A stretch of DNA of 64,000 nucleotides from Pseudomonas frederiksbergensis (GTDB lineage Bacteria; Pseudomonadota; Gammaproteobacteria; Pseudomonadales; Pseudomonadaceae), in NCBI RefSeq assembly GCF_003732275.1, contig NZ_MOBM01000020.1, forward strand, positions 186,001 to 250,000, in the 5' to 3' direction. The notes under the pieces are model-generated. The model did not search any database and was not told the origin of the DNA. It saw only the letters and a list, made by a program, of their open reading frames with translations. The number at the start of each line of letters is the position of its first letter. Within the stretch, counting starts at the first letter, position 1. This document shows, one piece after another, positions 26,531-34,791 of this stretch. Made by a program: the position numbers and the translations under genes.

Positions 26531-26752
26531 CTCACCCGGAAAATGCTTTTCGATCACGGCCTGGTAGGCCATGGCCAGTTGGCGATTGCTCGCGTAGCTT
26601 TCCTTGCGGTCCCGGGGGCATGGCGTGGCAGGCCCAGTGGTACCCGTAGTCTCGTAATAGAAGATGCTGTCTTCCAGCGGGCCGGACAAGATGTCGAAGC
26701 CGGCCTCGCGCAAGTCATCCTTAGCAGTGAATGGCAAGGTTACGAGGTCATC
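26507..26752 (-). pseudogene. Unidentified coding remnant
   Basis: A minus-strand frame of about 80 codons reads DLVTLPFTAKDDLREAGFDI then LSGPLEDSIFYYETTG and RQLAMAYQAVIEKHFPGE. It looks protein-like, but I cannot place it in a family. It has no usable start with a ribosome site, and its end runs into the GlxA-like fragment. I treat it as part of the same decayed region. Confidence 0.3.
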
Positions 26753-27047
26753 CCTTTAATTTCAGCCGCTCAGGTTTGATGGGTTACTGGAACTCAACGG
26801 CCGCCACGTTAGTGACAGAAGTTACAAATACCCAGCTGCGGTATTCCACAGTTGTGCGCGCACGAGTTTCTTGTTAAAAGCACGCGCGATTACATATGCG
26901 CAGGAATAGTTTTCCGGCCCGTCGACATTAAGAAATGAATGAAAGATTAATATCCGCACAGCAGTTGACAGCCCTGGGGCGCGCTGGTAATTTCGCTGCA
27001 CTGCCGATCATTCCCCGCAGTGCTTAGCCAAGACTGGGATGTCTAAA
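26753..27047. other. Intergenic segment before the anthranilate synthase leader
   Basis: About 295 bases between the decayed fragments and the possible leader frame. No gene or clear promoter was recognised; it should contain the promoter for the anthranilate synthase operon. Confidence 0.35.
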
Positions 27048-27149
27048 ATGTACTATCACCTTTCTGCTATCAGTTCCTCCCACAGCTATCCCGACAGCTG
27101 TTCCCGGGCCATTCTGGCCATCTTTAAAAGCAATATCTGGCGTCGCTAA
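27048..27149 (+). CDS. Possible leader peptide upstream of anthranilate synthase
   Basis: A 33-codon frame with GGGA eight bases before the ATG, ending SNIWRR and TAA. It lies about 260 bases upstream of the anthranilate synthase gene in the long untranslated region. A Trp codon near the end would fit transcription attenuation, but there is only one Trp. The hairpin that follows at 27216-27231 (AAGGCG/CGCCTT) lacks a T tract. It could equally be a chance frame. Confidence 0.25.
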   Translation: MYYHLSAISSSHSYPDSCSRAILAIFKSNIWRR

Positions 27150-27405
27150 TCAAGCGAAGACCGGAGCCTGTCTGCTGCCTGCCAGCAACGTCCTGATCAT
27201 TCATCCATGAAATCGAAGGCGCTCGCGCCTTGTGCCCTGCACATCGCCTGGCTGCAATCCGTTGCAAGTCTTGTATTGCGCGCGGCATGAAAAGCGTCCG
27301 CCCCGAATACTCAGGATATCCATCAACACGTATTTAAAGTGCCTGCGCACTTTATATTCCCGTGGCGCTCTCTTAATGGAGTGCCTGAATCGTTGCACCT
27401 TGAAA

Positions 27406-28887
27406 ATGGTATTAACCGTGAATAAAAATTTAATTTGCGTGAATGTTCTTCGCCGTGAGAAACGTCGATCTACGGATGCACTTGGCATATATGCAAATGC
27501 GCTGGCACAACTGGGTCGCGAGTCTGTCTTTATTCTTGAATCACTTTCCGGTCCAAGCCGAGATCGCAGGGCGACGATCATCGGGCTCGACCCCCTTTTC
27601 GAAGTTTGCATCAATGAGGGCCAGGCACAATTGCGAGGCTGCCCTGCGCTTTGTGAACATTTATCCGTCAGCCTGACACAAGTGGGCGTGCAGATAGATC
27701 ATGAGTACAAAATCCATCTACCGGACAGCGAGGCCGCGTGGAGCCTGCTCAGGGCTATTCAGGCTACGTTCCAGCCTGCGCCTGATGCCCCTTCCAGCCT
27801 GGCGTTCTTTGGCTACTTCTCCTACGACTGTGTTCGCCTGATTGAGCGGCTACCCGATCTGGCCGAACAGACCTACAGCTACCCACTCATCGCCCTGTCG
27901 GTCTATCAGACACTGGTTTATTTCCACAGCAATGGCATTGTCGAAACCCTGATCAACAACCACCCCCTGTGGGCGCCCCGTACTTTGGAGGATTACCCTT
28001 TCCTGACCACAACCCCAGCGTCCGAGGCGTTGGATCTGCCACCGTATCCAGAAACATTCGAGGAAATCCGCACGGTCACCCCGGAGCAATTCTTCGAACG
28101 TGTTGAAGTAGCGATGGAGCACATCCGCGCTGGCGACGTCTATCAGATCCAGCTCGGCCATGAGATTCGCATCCGCTCGAAGGTTTCGCCGTTCGATGTG
28201 TACCAGAACCTGCGACTTCGCAACCCCTCTCCTTACATGTACCTGGCCCATGTGGGCGGTATCGACCTGATCGGTGCCAGTCCTGAGCTGTTCGTCAGGA
28301 TCAAGGACGATTTGATAGAGATGCGTCCGATCGCCGGCACCGTCGGCAAGAAGCCTGGCGTCGATCCGACTCAGCTGGTCCTGGAGTTGACGCGCTCAGA
28401 GAAGGAGCGCGCCGAGCACCTGATGCTCATCGATCTGTGTCGCAATGATATCGGTCGCGTATGCCAGGCCGGCTCGCTGGAAGTCGATGAGTTCATGCTG
28501 GTGGAGGAGTACTCGCACCTCTATCACATGGTGTCGAACGTTCGCGGCCTGCTCCGTCCCGGTCTGGATGCCTATGACGTGATCAAGGCCTCGTTCCCCG
28601 CTGGAACCATGTCCGGCGCTCCCAAGGTAAGAGCGATGGAGCTGATCGAGGGGATGGAGAGCAACCGCCGGGGCATCTACGCCGGAGCCCTGGGCTTGGT
28701 GGGTTTCGATGGCAGCGTCAATACCGCCTTGTGCATACGCTCGACGGTCTTCGACGAGGGTACCTACCACTTGCGGGCATCCGCCGGGGTGGTCGCCGAC
28801 TCGATACCCGAGATGGAGTGGAAAGAGACGTTGTACAAGATGGGTTCTGTATACCGGGCGGTGACCGGCAAGGAGATCGGCCTGTGA
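27406..28887 (+). CDS. trpE: Anthranilate synthase component I
   Basis: A 493-residue chorismate-binding enzyme that, with the glutaminase encoded next, turns chorismate and glutamine into anthranilate. The N-terminal regulatory region keeps the FILES element of the tryptophan site. The catalytic half has PIAGTVGKKPG, LIDLCRNDIGRV, EEYSHLYHMVSNVRG, FPAGTMSGAPKVRAMELI and IRSTV, all in family order. ATG 27406 gives the family's usual length (about 493); ATG 27376 is in frame and also possible, and neither has a good ribosome site. The pair sits beside LuxR-type regulators, not other trp genes, so it may be a second, pathway-dedicated copy like phnAB. That is inference; the symbol reflects function only. 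Confidence 0.88.
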   Translation: MVLTVNKNLICVNVLRREKRRSTDALGIYANALAQLGRESVFILESLSGPSRDRRATIIGLDPLFEVCINEGQAQLRGCPALCEHLSVSLTQVGVQIDHEYKIHLPDSEAAWSLLRAIQATFQPAPDAPSSLAFFGYFSYDCVRLIERLPDLAEQTYSYPLIALSVYQTLVYFHSNGIVETLINNHPLWAPRTLEDYPFLTTTPASEALDLPPYPETFEEIRTVTPEQFFERVEVAMEHIRAGDVYQIQLGHEIRIRSKVSPFDVYQNLRLRNPSPYMYLAHVGGIDLIGASPELFVRIKDDLIEMRPIAGTVGKKPGVDPTQLVLELTRSEKERAEHLMLIDLCRNDIGRVCQAGSLEVDEFMLVEEYSHLYHMVSNVRGLLRPGLDAYDVIKASFPAGTMSGAPKVRAMELIEGMESNRRGIYAGALGLVGFDGSVNTALCIRSTVFDEGTYHLRASAGVVADSIPEMEWKETLYKMGSVYRAVTGKEIGL

Positions 28888-29468
28888 AAGTATTCCTGAT
28901 CGATGCGTACGACAGCTTCGTCTTTATCATCAGCCAGTACCTGGAACAACTGGGGCTGGAAACCCGCGTCGAGCGTCACGACGTGCCGGATCTCATCCAG
29001 CGCATAGAGGCTTTCTCGCCGGATTTCTGCGTGCTGGGACCTGGGCCTGGGCATCCGGCCGACGTTGGCTACATCGAAGTGATCAGGCACTTGCAGGGGC
29101 GTTTACCGCTACTGGGCGTTTGCCTGGGTCATCAGGCCATCGGCCTGGCCTTTGGTGCCCAGGTTTGCCGGGCCCCTCACGTAATGCACGGCAAGGTGAG
29201 CACGATCGAGAACGATGGCAAGGGCGTTTATGACCACACGCAAGCACGCGCCATACAGGCCACCCGTTATCATTCGCTGATGATCAGCGACCAGCAGCTA
29301 CCCGATTGCCTGGAGGTCACCTCGAGATCCACGGATGATGGTTATGTGATGGGCGTGCGTCATCGCCATCTGCCGGTGGAGGGGGTGCAGTTTCACCCTG
29401 AAAGCATCCTGACCGAAAACGGTCTGGAACTGTTCCGCAGTTTCATCAGGTGTTACGTGCATCAGTGA
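28884..29468 (+). CDS. trpG: Anthranilate synthase component II (glutamine amidotransferase)
   Basis: A 194-residue class I glutamine amidotransferase that supplies ammonia to component I. It begins at GTG inside the overlapping GTGA with the upstream stop, with an AAGGAG site just ahead, so the two subunits are translationally coupled. The glutaminase motifs are GPGPGHP for the oxyanion region, GVCLGHQ for the nucleophile Cys, and FHPES for the His/Glu pair. YHSLMI is as in other anthranilate synthases. The short spacing to a terminator at 29476 closes the two-gene operon. It could also serve p-aminobenzoate synthesis, as some TrpG/PabA proteins do. Confidence 0.88.
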   Translation: MKVFLIDAYDSFVFIISQYLEQLGLETRVERHDVPDLIQRIEAFSPDFCVLGPGPGHPADVGYIEVIRHLQGRLPLLGVCLGHQAIGLAFGAQVCRAPHVMHGKVSTIENDGKGVYDHTQARAIQATRYHSLMISDQQLPDCLEVTSRSTDDGYVMGVRHRHLPVEGVQFHPESILTENGLELFRSFIRCYVHQ

Positions 29469-29475
29469 TCTGCCA

Positions 29476-29500
29476 GGAGGGGCTCACGCCCCTTCTTTTC
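29476..29500 (+). terminator. Rho-independent terminator of the anthranilate synthase operon
   Basis: A stem AGGGGC/GCCCCT with loop TCAC, extended by G-T and G-C pairs, is followed by TTTT. It lies 8 bases after the trpG-like stop and separates it from the LuxR-type gene. Confidence 0.75.
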
Positions 29501-29546
29501 CGTGCTCCGACTGTTTCATTCCTGCTACAACAAGAGCGACTCGTTT

Positions 29547-30290
29547 ATGGACAAACACAACTCCCCCGCCTGCGGCCGGACCCAGGCCGGGCGTGCCGCA
29601 CCGCTGACCGCCTTCATAAGTCTCGCCAAGGATGCCAACCGTTGCGATTGGGAGCGCCTGCTGCACAAAGTGCTGCGCCAGCTTGGCTTCGGCAGCTACC
29701 TCATCAGCCTGGGGCCGGCAGCACCGAGGGATACCGACCCTCTCGCCGGCCTTATCACCACATTTCCCAAACGCTGGCTGGAACACTATCGCTGTGACGG
29801 GCTGATCGAAATCGACCCGATACTCAGGCACTGTCGACGAGAGCTGGTACCTTTTTTCTGGGACAGCGAGCGAAGGCGTGCCCGCGGACGCTCCCGGCAC
29901 TTCTGGCAGCAACGCGAACAACACGGCCTGCGAAGCGGTCTGAGCATCCCGCTGCGTTACGAGCTGCTCAGGGGAACACTGAGTGTGGCCCTCGATGACA
30001 CCCAGATCACCGAGCAAGAGGCTTTTTCCAACCCCGCCGTTTATCAACTGTTCATGCTCATCCCCTACCTGCTCGCCGGGATGCGCCATCAGTTGCAGGG
30101 ACCAGCTGACAATCTCTTCGAGCATGGATCGACCACCATCAATGAGTTTGGAATAGCGCCGGCAGCAAGGCTTTGGAGAACCAGGGAGCGAGTTCTCTCT
30201 CAGCCGGCGAGGAGCAAACCTAATGACAGTGAAGGTTTAAAACCACCTACCCAATGGGGTAGGCAGCGGCAGGACGCCATCGACGATTGA
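29547..30290 (+). CDS. LuxR-type autoinducer-binding protein without HTH domain
   Basis: A 247-residue protein with an N-terminal acyl-homoserine-lactone-binding-like domain (about 20-180). It contains WLEHYRCDGLIEIDPILRHC and VPFFWD, which hold the Tyr, Asp and Trp positions used for signal binding in LuxR proteins. No LuxR helix-turn-helix follows. The tail (about 185-247) is low in hydrophobic pattern and reads through a hairpin (CCTACCC/GGGTAGG, 30246-30263), so it may be decayed sequence. It could still bind a signal or dimerise with another LuxR protein. An upstream in-frame start at 29502 is unlikely because it overlaps the terminator region. No luxI homologue is present in the window. 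Confidence 0.7.
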   Translation: MDKHNSPACGRTQAGRAAPLTAFISLAKDANRCDWERLLHKVLRQLGFGSYLISLGPAAPRDTDPLAGLITTFPKRWLEHYRCDGLIEIDPILRHCRRELVPFFWDSERRRARGRSRHFWQQREQHGLRSGLSIPLRYELLRGTLSVALDDTQITEQEAFSNPAVYQLFMLIPYLLAGMRHQLQGPADNLFEHGSTTINEFGIAPAARLWRTRERVLSQPARSKPNDSEGLKPPTQWGRQRQDAIDD

Positions 30291-30388
30291 CTGCTCCGGC
30301 ATGAGATGGCACTGGCCCCTGAAGCTTTCCAAGCTGATTTCGCTGGGGTATAACAACCTCGGAAACGGCATCCGGAAATGGAGATTCG

Positions 30389-31102
30389 ATGCGTACTTGG
30401 CTCGCAAGCCTGCTGGCATGGACAAGCTCGGTCAAAGACGAGCAGGACTTGGTGAACGGCGTTCAACGTCATGCCTGGGAGTTGGATTTCGAATGGTTTT
30501 CGTTCGGTGTCTGCACAGTCCTGCCCTTCTCTAACCCCGTCATGCAGATGCGTTGCAATTTCTCGAGCACTTGGCAGCGCCGGTACAGCGAAGCCGGTTT
30601 TCTGCTCGTCGACCCTTCGGTACAGCGAGCGCGCACTTGCACCACGCCCTTTCTGTGGCAGGGAGAGCTCATGCGCAAGATGCCGCAGTTCTGGGAAGAA
30701 GCTCGCGCCGCGGGCCTGAGATACGGCTGGGCCTGCTCGCGCACCAATGCCTCACGTCACCAGAGCATGCTGACGCTCGCCCGCAGCAGCTCCACGCTGA
30801 ATGTGACCGAACTCAATGCCAAGGAACTCAAGATGCGCTGGCTCGCCGAGACTATCACGCCAGTGATGGAAAGGCTGTTGATCGCCCCGTCACACCAGGC
30901 ACGGCACTACCGGCTGACCGCACGGGAAATCGAGGTGCTGCGCTGGACGGCCGATGGCAAGACACAGGAAGAGATCGCGTAGATCCTGACCATCTCCTTC
31001 GACACCGTCAAATTCCATGTGAAGAACGCCGTGAGCAAACTCGGTGCCACTAACAAAACCGCAGCGGTGGTCAGGGCAGCCGTCCTGGGCATCATCAGTT
31101 GA
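30389..31102 (+). pseudogene. LuxR-type quorum-sensing regulator cut by an amber codon
   Basis: One continuous frame of 237 codons, the normal LuxR length, begins at ATG 30389 with a GGAG site. It holds an autoinducer-binding domain (WFSFGV, LVDPSV, PFLWQG) and a LuxR HTH starting LTAREIEVLRWTADGKTQEEIA. Codon 198 (30980-30982) is TAG, where the family has an acidic or Gln residue; after it the frame continues ILTISFDTVKFHVKNAVSKL to a TGA at 31100. The truncated product would keep the signal-binding domain but lack the recognition helix. A single substitution explains the change, so the loss looks recent. If the base is a sequencing error the gene is intact. Confidence 0.85.
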
Positions 31103-31132
31103 CTCGACTCATACCTCACAGGGAGCGTCACC

Positions 31133-31759
31133 GTGTTTCCGATGGATATCTGGTTCACCTACACCACAGCCTGCATACTGCTGGTCCTGTCTCCAGGTCC
31201 TGACAATCTTCTGGCGATAGGGCGCGGACTAAGCCAGGGTCGCCTGGCAGCCATCGTGTCAGGCCTGTCGTCTGGCATGGGCATCCTGTTTCACGTTACC
31301 ACCGCCTCGCTAGGGCTGACGCTATTGATCCAGACATCGACAGTCGCCTTCTGGGTCGTCAAGCTGCTGGGGGCAGCCTACCTGCTCTGGCTTGGGGTCA
31401 AGGTGTTGCGCTCCAGAAGCCTGGTGACCTTCGCCCCCGCCGCGCGGCAGCCACTGCGCAGCATTTTACTCACAGGCTTTCTTTCGGCGGCGCTCAATCC
31501 CAAGCCAGGGTTTTTCGTGCTGGCGTTCATCCCTCAATTCATCAATCCCACGCTCGGCTCGGTCACGGTACAGATGCTGGTCTACGGGTTCTGGTTCGCC
31601 CTGCTGACGGCCGTGGGGTTCTCGTTGATGGGTATCTTCGCCACGCGCCTGTCGCAATACATTTATCAACGCCCGCGCCTTGCCAACGGACTCAACCTCG
31701 GCGCGGGATTGACCTTCATCGTGTCAGGACTTTCCATCGCAGCTCTTAGCCAGAAATGA
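31133..31759 (+). CDS. LysE/RhtB-family amino acid exporter
   Basis: A 208-residue inner-membrane protein with six predicted membrane helices. It starts at GTG 31133 with AGGGAG seven bases upstream. The family signature LSPGPDNLLAIGRG follows the first helix and FLSAALNPKPGFFVLAFIPQF sits in the middle, as in RhtB/LysE proteins that export homoserine, threonine or related amino acids and lactones. It lies 30 bases after the interrupted LuxR gene, on the same strand. A link between lactone signals and this exporter is conceivable but not shown. Confidence 0.88.
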   Translation: MFPMDIWFTYTTACILLVLSPGPDNLLAIGRGLSQGRLAAIVSGLSSGMGILFHVTTASLGLTLLIQTSTVAFWVVKLLGAAYLLWLGVKVLRSRSLVTFAPAARQPLRSILLTGFLSAALNPKPGFFVLAFIPQFINPTLGSVTVQMLVYGFWFALLTAVGFSLMGIFATRLSQYIYQRPRLANGLNLGAGLTFIVSGLSIAALSQK

Positions 31760-31770
31760 ACGCTGAGTCA

Positions 31771-34700
31771 TTAATGCCCGGGTATTGGACTGCTTGGGCG
31801 TTTTACATCGCGTTTTCGCCTTACCGGGTCAGGGCTCGCAATGCGGCTCGGTTGAGGCAGCCGGGGCGTACGCAGTAACAGGCTGATTTCCTCTGCGCTG
31901 ACCGCTCCGCTGAAAAAGTGGCCCTGAATTTCATCGCAGCCGTTTTTCCGCAGGAAGGTTTGCTGCTCTTCGGTTTCGACACCTTCGGCAATGACCTTGA
32001 GATTCAGTTTGTGCCCCAACGAAATCACTGCGGTGGCGATGGCTTTGTCGTTCTCGTTGTCGGGCAGATCGCGCACGAAAGACTGGTCGATCTTGAGTCT
32101 CGCGATCGGGAAGCTTTTCAATGCTGCGAGGCTGGAGTAGCCGGTGCCGAAGTCGTCGATCGAGAGACTGATCCCCATTGATTGCAGCTCCTTCATTTTG
32201 CTGATGGCTTGCTGAAGGTCTTGCATGATCAGACTTTCGGTCAGCTCCAGCTCAAGGTACATCGGGTCCAGTCCGGTTTCTTGCAAGGCGTGCATCACCC
32301 GGTCGATCAGGTCCCTTTCGATGAACTGGCGTGCTGAAATATTCACCGACATGGTGATCGGCGGCCAGCCCGCATCCTGCCAGTCCTTGTTCTGTCTACA
32401 CGCGGTATGAATCACCCAGTCGCCGATGGGCACGATCAACCCGGTCTCTTCGGCCTGCGGAATGAATTTGATTGGAGACACCATGCCGAGCTCGGGGTGC
32501 TGCCAGCGGATCAGAGCCTCTACGCCGATAATCTGACCTGACTGCAAATCCACCTGTGGCTGGTACAGCAGCAGGAACTCGTCATGGTTGAGTGCGTTTC
32601 GAAGCCCGTCTTGCATGGCGAGCTTGCCCTGAACCTTGTTTTTCATCTCGCTCGTATAGAACTGGTAACTGTTGCGACCCAACTCCTTGGCCCGGTACAT
32701 GGCGGCGTCCGCATTGCTGAGCAACGTGTCGGTATCGCCGCCGTCGGCAGGGTAAGTGGCCAACCCCATGCTGCAGGTGACGTGGAGCGTATGTCCGCTG
32801 AGCTGAATCGGCTGCAGGATGGCTTCCTGGATTTTGTGCAGGACTGGAGTAACGCCGTCGAGGTCTGAGGGCTGGTCGAACAGGATGATCACAAACTCGT
32901 CGCCCCCCAGTCGCACGACGGTGTCGGTGCGGCGTACACACTCCAGCATGCGCTGGGCGACGGTTTTCAGCAGTTCGTCTCCAGCACTGTGCCCAAGGCT
33001 GTCATTCACCAGTTTGAATTTGTCCAGGTCGAGAAACACCACCGTCACCAGCCGGCTGTAGCGCTGAGCATAAAGTATTGCCTGCTTGAGACGGTCTTCG
33101 AGCAGTGTGCGATTCGGCAGCCCGGTCAGTGCGTCATGGTCGCCCATATAGCGAATACGCTTTTCGGTAAGTTGGCGTTCTATCGCAATACCGGCAAGAG
33201 GTGTCGCCATGTCGATCAGTCGCGTCTCGGTCGAACTGGGGCTGCGTACGGTGCTGGAATACAAGGCAAACGTACCCAATACCTTTCGCTCGTGGGACAG
33301 AATCGGCGTCGACCAGCATGCGCGAAATCCATAGGGCGCAGCGACGGTACGGTACTCCTCCCACAGCGGATCCAGTTCGATATCCGTGACAATGACCGGT
33401 TCTCGCCGATACACCGCGGTGCCACATGAACCGACGTTCGGACCGATCGCAATCCCGTCAATGAGCTGGTTATAGGCTTTCGGCAAACTGGGCGCAGCCC
33501 CGTGCAGCAGGTGCTTGCCATCCTCATCCAGCACCAGAATGGATACCATCATCCCCTCCAGTTGGGACTCGACCAGGTGAGCCAGGCTGTCGAGGACTTC
33601 TGCAAGCTCGGTGCTCCTGGCGATCAGCTCCAGGACATGACCTTGTCCGGCACGGATGACGGCTTCTTGCTCTAATCGGCTGTTTTGCACGGCGAGCCGC
33701 TCTGTGGCGATACTCAATTGGACCGTTCTTTTTTCCAGCTGAAGTCGGTCTTTGAGGAATTGATTCACCGCGCGAGCCATGTTGCCGATCTCATCCTTGC
33801 CATGTTCCGTCATCATCAAATGCGTTTTGTCGGTGTGTTCCTGACGCAATTGCCGGCTTATTTCATTCAGGCGCACGAGCACATGACGGCCCATGAAGAC
33901 CCGGGTCACGAACCAGGCGAACACCAGGCTGGCGCCCAACATGATCAGCACCCATTGCTGGCTATGATTTGAGGCCTCGACCAGGCGCTGCACGGCTTCG
34001 CGATAGTCTTCGGTGTATGCACTGGATTGCGCGCGGGCCACCGCGACCAGAACCCCGGCCTCATTCTTCAGTTCCTCATTGAAGCGCTGTATTACGTCGT
34101 GCTGGCTGATGAGCCTCAGGCGCAGGGAGAACAGATCGGGCGTCTGCACATCATCGTCGGGTAACTTGCCTGCGGTGCGTGACAGGCGCTCATATCGGAT
34201 GCGCAGCCGTTGCACGGCGTCACTGTCAACAGCCTGCGGCAGATCGAAAAGTAACACCGCCAGTTCAAGGCTGGCCCGGGTCTGGGTCGCGGTTAACCGG
34301 GAGGTGCGATCCTCCAGGGTTTGCTCAAAGGTGACCTCGGTTTGCAGCAGGCTCTCTCGCAGCTGCGCAACGATGTTGGCGGTATTGCGGAACAACTGAC
34401 TCGACTGATGCATGTCGAGTATCGCCACGCCACTGTTCGCGGCAGTCAGCTGCTGCACCAGTTGATCAAGGGCTTCAAGCTGTTGGACCGTCGCCGCATA
34501 GCTTGAACGCAGGGTGTCGGGGGAGCGGGTTGTCAGAAGCTGATCGGTCTGGCGCTCGATCAGCAAGGTGCGCTGCAGCATGTCTTGCCCATTTTGCATG
34601 CGGACCAGTCGTTCATCCGTCAGCTGGCGGGTGGCGTTGTTTGAAGTGCGCAATGCGTAGACCGCAGTTGCACCACCCGCCAGGATCAGCAGCGCCAACG

Positions 34701-34791
34701 TCAGAAACGCCAGTGTGAACTGGGCGCGTAGCGATTGCGGCAATAGTCGGCGTCCGAGCCGGGAAATAACGTCCAATGTCAGGGATTCCAT
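31771..34791 (-). CDS. Membrane HAMP-GAF-GGDEF-EAL cyclic-di-GMP protein
   Basis: A 1006-residue inner-membrane sensor enzyme. Helices at about 24-46 and 280-300 bracket a periplasmic helical sensor region. Next come a HAMP linker (about 300-355), a GAF domain (about 385-535), a GGDEF domain with intact GGDEF at 629-633, and an EAL domain with EAL at 758-760. GTGYSSLAALKSFPIARLKID in the EAL domain is well conserved. Both catalytic centres look competent, so it may make and break c-di-GMP under control of the input domains. The gene overlaps the end of a periplasmic binding-protein gene by 13 bases, which suggests that protein presents the signal to the periplasmic region. Confidence 0.93.
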   Translation of the reverse strand: MESLTLDVISRLGRRLLPQSLRAQFTLAFLTLALLILAGGATAVYALRTSNNATRQLTDERLVRMQNGQDMLQRTLLIERQTDQLLTTRSPDTLRSSYAATVQQLEALDQLVQQLTAANSGVAILDMHQSSQLFRNTANIVAQLRESLLQTEVTFEQTLEDRTSRLTATQTRASLELAVLLFDLPQAVDSDAVQRLRIRYERLSRTAGKLPDDDVQTPDLFSLRLRLISQHDVIQRFNEELKNEAGVLVAVARAQSSAYTEDYREAVQRLVEASNHSQQWVLIMLGASLVFAWFVTRVFMGRHVLVRLNEISRQLRQEHTDKTHLMMTEHGKDEIGNMARAVNQFLKDRLQLEKRTVQLSIATERLAVQNSRLEQEAVIRAGQGHVLELIARSTELAEVLDSLAHLVESQLEGMMVSILVLDEDGKHLLHGAAPSLPKAYNQLIDGIAIGPNVGSCGTAVYRREPVIVTDIELDPLWEEYRTVAAPYGFRACWSTPILSHERKVLGTFALYSSTVRSPSSTETRLIDMATPLAGIAIERQLTEKRIRYMGDHDALTGLPNRTLLEDRLKQAILYAQRYSRLVTVVFLDLDKFKLVNDSLGHSAGDELLKTVAQRMLECVRRTDTVVRLGGDEFVIILFDQPSDLDGVTPVLHKIQEAILQPIQLSGHTLHVTCSMGLATYPADGGDTDTLLSNADAAMYRAKELGRNSYQFYTSEMKNKVQGKLAMQDGLRNALNHDEFLLLYQPQVDLQSGQIIGVEALIRWQHPELGMVSPIKFIPQAEETGLIVPIGDWVIHTACRQNKDWQDAGWPPITMSVNISARQFIERDLIDRVMHALQETGLDPMYLELELTESLIMQDLQQAISKMKELQSMGISLSIDDFGTGYSSLAALKSFPIARLKIDQSFVRDLPDNENDKAIATAVISLGHKLNLKVIAEGVETEEQQTFLRKNGCDEIQGHFFSGAVSAEEISLLLRTPRLPQPSRIASPDPVRRKRDVKRPSSPIPGH

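Noticed and set aside
30980..30982. Amber codon read as a special amino acid
   Set aside because: No pyrrolysine or other recoding context is visible, and a single base change from a normal codon explains it more simply.
23713..31102. Idea that the MBL-fold gene plus anthranilate synthase form a PQS-type quinolone locus
   Set aside because: No pqsBCD-like or pqsA-like genes lie near the anthranilate synthase, and the MBL protein is closer to the UlaG-type group; the two are also separated by decayed genes.
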